Part shown: positions 54,580 through 62,000 of the stretch, one piece after another | Layout of the letters: every line of letters begins with the position of its first letter | Numbering within the stretch: the first letter of the stretch is position 1 | Assembly (NCBI RefSeq): GCF_001949145.1 | Contig: NW_019091484.1 | Location: 494,310-556,309 of the forward strand | Direction: 5' to 3' | Length of the DNA stretch: 62,000 bases | Source of the DNA: Acanthaster planci | Lineage: Eukaryota; Echinodermata; Asteroidea; Valvatida; Acanthasteridae | The notes under the pieces: generated by a model | What the model was told of the DNA's origin: nothing | Seen by the model: the letters and a program-made list of their open reading frames with translations, nothing else | The model's database searches: none | Translations under genes and position numbers: made by a program

Positions 54580-55555
54580 AAGCCTAAAGATTTCAAAGGT
54601 TGTAATGATCTTAGAAAAACACTTTAGCTCTTGCGGTCTTTTCCCTATGTGACGGTGCGGAGTTAATGGCAATGCCGATGCTATGGGTGACGGACTCGGT
54701 TTCCTTCTTTCGATACGCGATTCCACCATGGCCCTCAACAGGATTGTTGATAAGTCATTTCCCCATAGCTTTATCGCGTTCTTGTTGTCGAATGCGATGT
54801 TTTCCAATAAATGTGTCAATTTCTCACTCTGATTGTGAGGCCTATCAGCTAAAAACATGATTATTAGTGTGAAACAAGCAACTGCACATCTTTTTGAACA
54901 GATAACGTTGCTGACTATGTGAAACTTGGCTGATGCGATTCACCAAGCGATGACCCAATCTCATATCATGTTTTCCTTTATTCATTTTCTTCATTTATGA
55001 TTTTTCGATCGTTTACGCCAAGCGACGAAAACATCTTTCTTTCCTTTTTATTTGTCAGGGGAGGTAATCAAGGCTAAAGATTTCAAGGGTTGAAATCGTC
55101 TTAGAAAAACACTTGAGCTCCCGCGATCTTTTCCCTATGTGGTGCATGATGCGGAGGTAATAGGCTATTTCGATGCTATGGGTGACGGACTTGGTTTCCT
55201 TCTTTCGAGTCCACCATGGACCACGTCAGGATTGTTGATATTAGCCATGTCCCCATGGCTTTACCGCATTCTCGTTGTCGAATGCGATGTTTTCCAATAA
55301 AGGTGTCCATTTCTCACTCTGATTGTGAGGACTATCAGCTAAAAACATGATTATTTGTGTGAAACAAGCAACTGCACATCTTTTTGAACAGATAACGTTG
55401 CTGACTATGCAAAACTTGGCTGATGCGTTTCACTAAGCGATGACCCAATCTCATATCATGTTTTCTTTTATTCATTTTTTTAATTAGGATTTTTCGATCT
55501 TTTACGCCAATAGACGAAAACATCTTTCTTTTCTTTTTATTTGTCAGGGGAGGTA
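54580..55555 (+). repeat. Tandem duplication, two units of about 490 bp
   Basis: Unit 1 starts near 54580 (CCTAAAGATTTCAAAGGTTG) and unit 2 near 55070 (GCTAAAGATTTCAAGGGTTG). Shared landmarks include TTAGAAAAACACTT, TCTTTTCCCTATGTG, GATGCTATGGGTGACGGACT and TTTTTGAACAGATAACGTTG, plus the closing ATTTGTCAGGGGAGGTAA. Divergence is by scattered substitutions and small indels, so the duplication is not recent. It ends about 190 bp upstream of the gene 2 start codon. Confidence 0.9.
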
Positions 55556-55741
55556 AGGTTTCACTATCGACTGAACCATTTATACCACCCTGGATTCTGA
55601 CATTTGACTTCTGACACTAGACAGAAAAATTTAACTGCATAAAAACACGTCTGTAAACTGTACACCAAACCACACGGAGAAACTGCTCCGAGAAAACACC
55701 GCTTTGGGACAGCCCCTGCTCATTTCGCTGAAGTGTCGACG

Positions 55742-55815
55742 ATGGCCGTGCTACGCTTCATACTCCTGGCGGCGCTCCTGGGTCTTTGTCCCGCTGAAAA
55801 GAAAAGATACGATGG
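55742..55815 (+). CDS. Carboxypeptidase 2 exon 1: signal peptide
   Basis: MAVLRFILLAALLGLCPAEK then KRYDG, ending GATGG followed by GTAGGT (phase 2). Strong hydrophobic core; the exon end (YDG, phase 2) is the same as in gene 1. Confidence 0.93.
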
Positions 55816-58800
55816 GTAGGTACTATGGCTGGGCCCTGCATTTTAGCTAAATCAGGTGTTGAGTTATCTCCTCTCCCTGACAAGTGAGGGACAAAAAACA
55901 CTTGGGCCACTTTGTCACAAAAATATGCCCATTCTTCACTTCGTTCATTTCGAAGAAAAACAGGTTTTGAGATAATCGCCGTGGAAGTCTCTCCTATCGT
56001 AAAGCTGCAAATACATCACGTTTCTTTAATTTCATGCAGCACGAAACCTTCAAATGATTCTCTGAAATGTAAACGTTCGCGCGATCCTAGTAATTAGAAT
56101 GAATACAGTGAACTGACCGAAATCAATTAGCTTATATGCGCGTTCATTCCTGAAAGTGAAAAACCATATTTTCCGACACCTACTCCCTTCTGTTCATTTC
56201 ATTTCCCACAGGGAAAGGGCAAGCATATTTTCGTGCGCGGTAAATGTATCAAAGTTGTGGGTCTCTTTGTGGAAACGAAGTTCTCATTTGACCTATTTTT
56301 TTGCTTTTCCAGTAACACATTGTGTACTTGAACGAGGAACTGTGAGTTGTGTCTCCTCGTAAAAACGTAAAATGCAGTCATCAAGATTTCTGCCCCGGCA
56401 ACATAAATGTAATTTTGACATTTGGCTTTTTGTTGTTTTCAAACAACAGAGTGAAAAAATCAAAATCGATAAAAAATTTCTGATATTTCTGTCTCTTCGA
56501 GAAAACGGTGACGAATGTGACTCCGAGGTGTGACTCCATAAAGTGTTGTATGGGCCCTCCTTAACATTTATGCAAAGTTTATTCATGGCTGTGGAGACTT
56601 GAGTGTCACGATAGCTGTAAGCGAAAACGGAATCTTTCTGTGGTTCCCGAGATAACCTTCGGGTTTGTGAAGGATTACGTAAAAAAACGCTCCCAAAGCA
56701 GTGGAGAGCAACAGTTTGGTAGAGGCTTCAAGTATTTTTCAGAAGTTTACATTCATAATCTGAAGGGCAGCAGTTTATTAACAAGATTTTATTTGGGACT
56801 TTTTATTGACGTTGCATGCATGCACAGTAATGTCCAGGCCTAAACGGTCGGTTGTCGCCACGATCGAAGAGTTTGAAGACCTTTTTATCATTTAGCAGAT
56901 TACCTTTAATAACTGGACTGTATCGTTTCGAAATTCAGAATTCAAAAAATCTCAGACGTTATTTCATTATGCTAGGCGCGATCAAACATGGACGAAGGAA
57001 AAGACTGGATCAATCGCAATGCACCAAAGTGCAATGACGCGTACGATGTAGGGCAAGTGATTACGATTATGTAGGGCAAGTGATTTCTATACGAACATCT
57101 TAAGTGCCCCAAAAGTCGTTTCAAAGTCTAAATCTACCTTGAATAGTGGTCCATCGTCTCGATTGATCTGAACAATCCACCTTTTTCCCCAGGATCTTGT
57201 TTTCTGGAAATCGTTGAAGCTAATTCATGGCGATGATCTTCGTTCGTGGTTGCTACAACACGGCACTAAACAATACTTCGCCACGTTCACCGACAGCGCC
57301 CTATTTAAGTTGGTCAAAACAGTGTTGGGCATTTGTTATTTGCCAAATCTTGGTTAAAGTTACCACACTGTTAGTCAGTTTTCATAACTGCTGGTCAAAA
57401 ATTGACCAAATATTGGGAAGGATTTGCCCAAAGGTTTCTAAGATGATATTTTTTTTACCAACACTGGACAAAATATCCGACCAAAGTTGACCAACCATTA
57501 AGTACAGCTTCGTGTACGGTGCCGGTGCATAAAGTCTGCATAAGTATTAAGGAAGGCTTATAATAATACACTCGTTTAATTTCCTTGTGGATCAAATGGT
57601 CATTTTTCCAAAGATTCCTTTATTCTGGACTTCTTTTCCCGCTCCAGTATACAAACCGTAAAAGGAAAAAGTGGGACTCTCGTGCTGGGTGTTACCATCA
57701 GTTTTTGTTTTTTGGGGAAAAGCCCCCTGCAACACCCTTCCCACAGAACGATTTGTACGCTCATGAAAACATAATCCCCGACACATAATTTAGGGAATAT
57801 TTCTTCAGTGCGGTCCTGTCCAAATTACCTTTTTACTGTCTAAAATTTCCAGTGATGCACGTCTTCGACGGTTCCCTAACTTGAAAGAATTTTTCTGAGC
57901 TTATAAAGTTACGAACTGTTATCGGTAAAGTGTCCGAGTGACTTCGTTCTCTCTCCAGTTACAAAGTTCTTCGCGTGACGCCGGGTGATGACTTTCAACT
58001 GCAGTCCATTGTCAACCTGGAACGCATGTTGGAAGACAAGGTCTGTTGGCCCCAAAAGTCCTCGGTTTCTGGTCAGTGCGGGCGTCGCCGTAGACCTGCG
58101 CGTAGGCAAAATAAAAACAAATTTATTGGTATAAAACGATGTCCAAAAACTGCCAAACTCGCTGAATCGACTGGAATCCTACTACTGCATGATTGTAACG
58201 TGCATGATTGTATCGTGATTTGATAGGGTACGGTTGAGTAATATGTACAGTGAAGGTGTATCTCTAGTTCCCCATACATTTAGTCGGACACTCTTTTTCG
58301 GATTTCTGTATTATACATTTGTATCTGGGAACCAGACGAACGAAGTGGTTATTATATCCTGTGTACATGTACAAGCTGAAAATGCTTTTAATTTAAATAG
58401 TAAAACGTGCGGGGACCAGACCTTCAAGGTCCTAAAGATTATCGCCCATTACCTGCGGCGTGTATGCAGCCCTAGCTTTGTCCGTCTAATTTTATCATCA
58501 AATCTCATCATGCTGCACAATTTTTTTCATAGGAAAAGTCAAACTGTGCAACAATTCTAATTCTATTCATCTCTTATAAAAGGACAATCTATACAAGAAT
58601 ATTTACTCTTACTTCAAGTACATCCTTACAAAAGTTCGACCTATGCCAAACTGTTTATTACCCATACCCTCATATTCATATCATTATTATCATATCATTA
58701 TTCTTATACATATTCATGCAACCCTTTTCTATTTATAGGCCAAAGGTCAAACTTTGTCAAATTTCCCCCCGGCCCCAACTACTGAAGCCGCGTCGCCGCA

Positions 58801-61800
58801 CCACTTTTGGAATCAGATCCTGACCAGAAATCACAGACTTTTTTGTTAGTCTTAATTGTTTTCGATTGTTCTGCCATTATCCACCCCCACTCCAAGGCTG
58901 TGTACCCTCGGAGGTGGAAATGATGGTCCCTACATCTATGTCTACATGAGCATGACGTATTTTTTGTCTGTTTGTTGTATGTTTCCGACCTTCTTATTAC
59001 CAATAAGAAGGCCAAAATTTGACTGACCAAAAGTTTGCAAGTAAAAACGTCAAATGGGTCAGTATGGGCCACAAAAATGAACCAAGTGTTACTGGAACTC
59101 AGCGAATCGTGAGACCTTCAATAAGGGCTAGTCAGCAAAGTTAAAGGAGCAGCGGTGTATATCACATACACTACAGTCTTTATTGTGAAAGTCTCTTAGC
59201 AAATGCAGGGATTTTCTTGCCTTGTTTGTTCTTCACATGTCTGCTGTGTCTCCACCCGTGACCTCACTGTGACTGTGATGAAAATATACGTTTTTAATTT
59301 TGTTGTGCGTTATTCCTGCTATTTCCACTGGCCAAGGTTTTTCCTTCGGACCTATTGTTACAATCCAGATGTCTCCTCTTCTCCTTTGAATCATGGGTTC
59401 ATATTGTGGAGCAGTCACTCAAGAAAAATTATGTAATTGTGAAAGAGCACACTAAATTCAGATTATCGACCTGACAAGACGAATTCAGAAACTAGCTTTT
59501 TAGAGAATCTTGAAAGACACATGAAGTCGCTACTGTTTCATTGGTTACAAAAAAACAGGTTGACTTCTGGGCCAGTTCGCACCACATCGGCAAGTCTGTG
59601 GATCTGATGGTATCGCCGGAGGACGAGCACTCCGTCCAGGCATTGCTCGACCAACAAGGCCTGGAATCCACGGTCTGGATCAGCGACGTCCAGCAACTCA
59701 TCGACGAGACCACCCCGGAGGAACGAGAGGAGAACATCGCCGGGCTAGCCAACTTCCGATACGATCGTTACCATTCCTTTGATGACGTAAATACGGGTGG
59801 CTATATAGTCAGGCTGTTCGAGGGTTAGCCTCTGCATTCAGACGGGTATTCTCAGCCAGAGGACGGGTGTTTCAGTTGCGTGGAGACCTGCGAAATACTA
59901 AAAATTACGCTGATACAATAATATTGATGGCAGATATACAAGGCGCTACTTAAGAATTTAAGCACACTAAAAAAGTGATGCCCGTGATGTGCTCTTGAGT
60001 GGGAAATTCCTATCAACAGAGACTAAAGGTTGACACCCCTAAAGATCACCCGTATCTACTAACACATTTTAGGATGAAAAATCTTCACAAAAGGATGCTA
60101 TGGGAGAAAATGTTTCTCAAAAAATATAAAGGTTTTACTTACATTTGGACAGAGCGTTCAACATTCAACAAGGCTGTAGGCCTATCTTTGTCATTCAGTC
60201 TGAAAACAAGAAGACAGGTGTTTTGAAGGCTGCATGGTTAAACCCTCGAATGTCTAGAATTTTCTTTGTCTAGATAAATTCTGCTTTCTGATAAAGCGAT
60301 GGGTATTCAAGGGTCATTTCTCAGCTAAGGAAAAAATAATGAACAATCAACAGTGATCGCCATTGAGGAAAATACTTAGACGACGCAAACGATGTCAATA
60401 AATTTGTCTACTAATTTCTTAGGGTGAAAAAGGTTCGTAATATATCCAGACGAAGCAATCGAAAATTCTCTGTGTTTATTTTGTTGCTCCAGATTATCAA
60501 ATGGATGAAGGATGTTGCCGCTGAACACCCCAACATTGCTTCCACTCAGGACATAGGCTCCTCTTACGAGAAGAGGGTCCTTTCTCTTCTGAAGGTATAT
60601 TGAGGAATTGTCGAGCAACAAGAGGGTCCAAGAAAGTGGACAGGAAGCATACTGGGTTTTTAACAAAATGTCTGCTAGACGTTGGATCCCTGAAACCTTG
60701 CCCACCTGTGTATGCATTGGTTGCATGAAAACTTGTTACGGGAAATGAACACAGAATTGCACCCGTCTGTAAGTTTGCTTTCCCGAACTACCGGTAATAA
60801 GCAAAACTTCTGACGGCATTTAATAAGTCATAAATAGAGTGTTGGAGACCAAAATCATCAGTAGCGCGTTGAAGTGTACAAAATTTCAATGCCAGTTTCC
60901 CTGAGGCCGAGGCTATACGCCATGCTACTGCCGTGCCGAAGTCCTGCACAATAGCACAGCACGAAGCGCACTTCGGCCCAGCAAGTTTGGGGGGTATTGC
61001 CGTGCTATTACCGCACTCGTCTTAATTAAGCTCGGCACGGCATAGCATAGCGCCTTTAGGAACTCTGGAATCCCATTTTGTACAAAATAAAGGCTTGTGC
61101 TATGTACTTTTCTCTCTTGTTTTGGCTCTAGCTCGGAAAGCCTGGGAATGGCAAACCGATCTTCTGGCTGATGAGTGGAACCCACGCCCGAGAATGGCTG
61201 TCGCCAGCTACGCTTTTGAAAATTGTGGACTTGGTGAGCAACTATTTAGGGACCAGTCTATTTGGCAGTGGCTGAAAGTCACGCAAAAGGAATATGCATA
61301 AAGCCGCTGTTAAATGGCTTCCATATCGATACGCGTCGTTGATCTCAGCCTAGCCATAAAAATCGGACTTGGCCTTCACTGGAGCAAAACCTATACACTC
61401 TCATCATGAGATGGCGGCCTTTAGGAGTAATTTAAGGAGCTTAATCGAATTTCCCTCTCGGGTATGTTGTTCCACTGCAGTGCACAAATGAATACCGGTA
61501 CACCTCTCCCAAGCAAATTGATTGAGAGCAATGTACACGATACCATTAATATTTGGTGAGAGCATTTCGTCAGCAGACAAAATTGTCGGTTTGGGTCTAA
61601 TAAGAATGTACACGGGCCTACGTTGCCTGTGGTTCAAGATGGTAAGAAAATAATATTTCTTTTGAAAAATTACAGATTGAACAAAAGTGAGTCTTTGTGT
61701 GCCGAAAACCAGTAAAATGGAAAAGTAGATTTCTTTTGCTTACGGTCGTGGTCGTGGTTCATGGCACTTAAGAATCTGTGGACCTTATCGTAAGTTGGTC

Positions 61801-62000
61801 ATATTGGAATTGAAAGTGGGGTTAATGCTTGATATTCGGAACTTTAAAACGTCTATTAAGGAAGAAAATGACATTTCCTGACAAGATAGTATCTGTCTAC
61901 CCCGAGGAATAATGTCATATGTGCAACAAACAATGTTTTAGTGTTTTATGTCAGATTTGGAAAAAAATGATCGGCATGGAACCCACATTAATTCTAAAAT
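55742..62000 (+). CDS. Second secreted procarboxypeptidase (M14A), 5' half; continues past window
   Basis: Exons 55742-55815, 57959-58040, 59559-59786, 60493-60594 and 61132-61233 join (phases 2,0,0,0,0) to 196 residues. These are the signal peptide (MAVLRFILLAALLGLCPAEK), the M14 propeptide with YKVLRVTPGDDFQLQS and VDFWASSHHIGKSVDLMVSP, and the first part of the peptidase with GTHAREWLSPA. H180 and E183 of HAREW are zinc ligands and R182 is the R71 equivalent. Intron positions and phases match the first carboxypeptidase; exons 2, 4 and 5 have identical lengths (82, 102, 102) and exon 3 is 9 bases longer. The genes are clearly tandem duplicates. The remaining zinc ligand, catalytic Glu and specificity pocket lie right of the window, so A or B type cannot be assigned. 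Confidence 0.93.
55816..57958 (+). other. Intron 1 of carboxypeptidase 2 (2.1 kb)
   Basis: AT-rich; contains the inverted-repeat candidate at 57309-57495. Small open frames are uninformative. Confidence 0.7.
57309..57495. mobile_element. Inverted-repeat element candidate, about 187 bp
   Basis: Ends GTTGGTCAA and TTGACCAAC. Inside, CAGTGTTGG pairs with CCAACACTG, and GGTCAAAAATTGACC is a further palindrome. Pairing is interrupted. Probably a decayed MITE. Confidence 0.5.
57959..58040 (+). CDS. Carboxypeptidase 2 exon 2: start of propeptide
   Basis: Acceptor TTCTCTCTCCAG. Reads YKVLRVTPGDDFQLQSIVNL and ERMLEDK; ends AAG followed by GTCTGT (phase 0). Same 82-nt length as in gene 1. Confidence 0.93.
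58041..59558 (+). other. Intron 2 of carboxypeptidase 2 (1.5 kb)
   Basis: AT-rich with ATCATTATTATCATATC-type low complexity near 58680. No gene recognised. Confidence 0.7.
59559..59786 (+). CDS. Carboxypeptidase 2 exon 3: propeptide and junction
   Basis: VDFWASSHHIGKSVDLMVSP, then STVWISDVQQLIDETTPEER and FRYDRYHSFDD; 76 codons, phase 0/0. Aligned with exon 3 of gene 1 it has a 3-residue insertion. FRYDRYHSFDD corresponds to [11 protein letters not shown] there. Confidence 0.94.
59787..60492 (+). other. Intron 3 of carboxypeptidase 2 (706 bp)
   Basis: GTAAAT donor, TTGCTCCAG acceptor. Nothing else seen. Confidence 0.7.
60493..60594 (+). CDS. Carboxypeptidase 2 exon 4
   Basis: IIKWMKDVAAEHPNIASTQD, then IGSSYEKRVLSLLK; 34 codons, phase 0/0, donor AAG followed by GTATAT. 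Matches the same region of gene 1 and of CPA (I..WM......HP.I......G.SYE.R). Confidence 0.95.
60595..61131 (+). other. Intron 4 of carboxypeptidase 2 (537 bp)
   Basis: Contains the inverted repeat at 60919-61052. Confidence 0.7.
60919..61052. mobile_element. Fold-back MITE-like element, about 134 bp
   Basis: CGCCATGCTACTGCCGTGCCGA at the left pairs with TCGGCACGGCATAGCATAGCG at the right with few mismatches. The interior has GAAGCGCACTTCGGCCC. It lies about 80 bp upstream of exon 5. Confidence 0.65.
61132..61233 (+). CDS. Carboxypeptidase 2 exon 5: first two zinc ligands
   Basis: LGKPGNGKPIFWLMSGTHAR, then EWLSPATLLKIVDL; 34 codons, phase 0/0, between TTGGCTCTAG and GTGAGC. HAREW provides the HxxE zinc ligands, here with the canonical Ala where gene 1 has Ser. 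Confidence 0.96.
61234..62000 (+). other. Intron 5 of carboxypeptidase 2 (continues past window)
   Basis: No counterpart of exon 6 (FVEGYGSD or similar) is seen before the right edge, so the intron runs off the window. Confidence 0.65.

Larger units (their letters stand above)
52941..55741. other. Intergenic region between the two carboxypeptidase genes (2.8 kb)
   Basis: Holds the 3' UTR of gene 1, a CA-rich microsatellite (53842-53872), dispersed repeat copy C (53926-54068) and a ~490-bp tandem duplication (54580-55555). The last ~190 bp before the gene 2 ATG should hold its 5' UTR and core promoter. TTTATACC near 55581 is a weak TATA candidate. Confidence 0.65.

Overview
The window is animal nuclear DNA. 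It has spliced genes with GT/AG introns up to 12.6 kb, short phase-matched exons, AT/GC-balanced intergenic DNA and many small inverted-repeat elements. Nothing bacterial or viral is visible. The gene content (an RBM19/MRD1-type nucleolar protein, a WSC-domain sialate O-sulfotransferase of the WSCD type, and two tandem M14 carboxypeptidases) fits a marine invertebrate. Cephalochordate, hemichordate or echinoderm are the likeliest, because WSCD genes and 8-O-sulfated sialic acid are prominent there, but the sequence alone does not fix the phylum.

Layout. (1) 1-1988, minus strand: the first three coding exons of RBM19/MRD1 (RRM1), with the rest of the gene off the left edge. (2) 1989-4914: about 2.9 kb between the divergent start codons of RBM19 and the WSCD-like gene, holding GC-rich patches, one short hairpin and one MITE-like element. 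(3) 4915-37514, plus strand: an eight-exon WSCD-like gene (612 aa as assembled here) encoding a type II membrane protein with two WSC domains and a sulfotransferase domain. Its two largest introns (12.2 and 12.6 kb) hold most of the repeats, including a 1,044-bp near-complete palindrome with an 8-bp target-site duplication. A third large intron holds a TIR-bounded element enclosing a LINE reverse-transcriptase fragment. (4) 37515-45117: 7.6 kb intergenic with a fold-back element and a tRNA-like/SINE-like element. (5) 45118-52940: a complete ten-exon procarboxypeptidase A-like gene (413 aa). (6) 52941-55741: intergenic, with a ~490-bp tandem duplication just upstream of the next gene. (7) 55742 to beyond 62000: a second procarboxypeptidase with the first five exons present, with matching intron positions and phases.

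The two carboxypeptidases are tandem paralogues encoding secreted zymogens: signal peptide, activation propeptide, then zinc peptidase. The WSCD-like enzyme should act in the Golgi on sialoglycans. RBM19 acts in pre-rRNA processing. No functional link among the three families is evident from the sequence. All gene models were assembled by eye from reading frame, splice sites and family motifs, without transcript evidence. The most unusual structure is the giant fold-back palindrome at 24861-25904.
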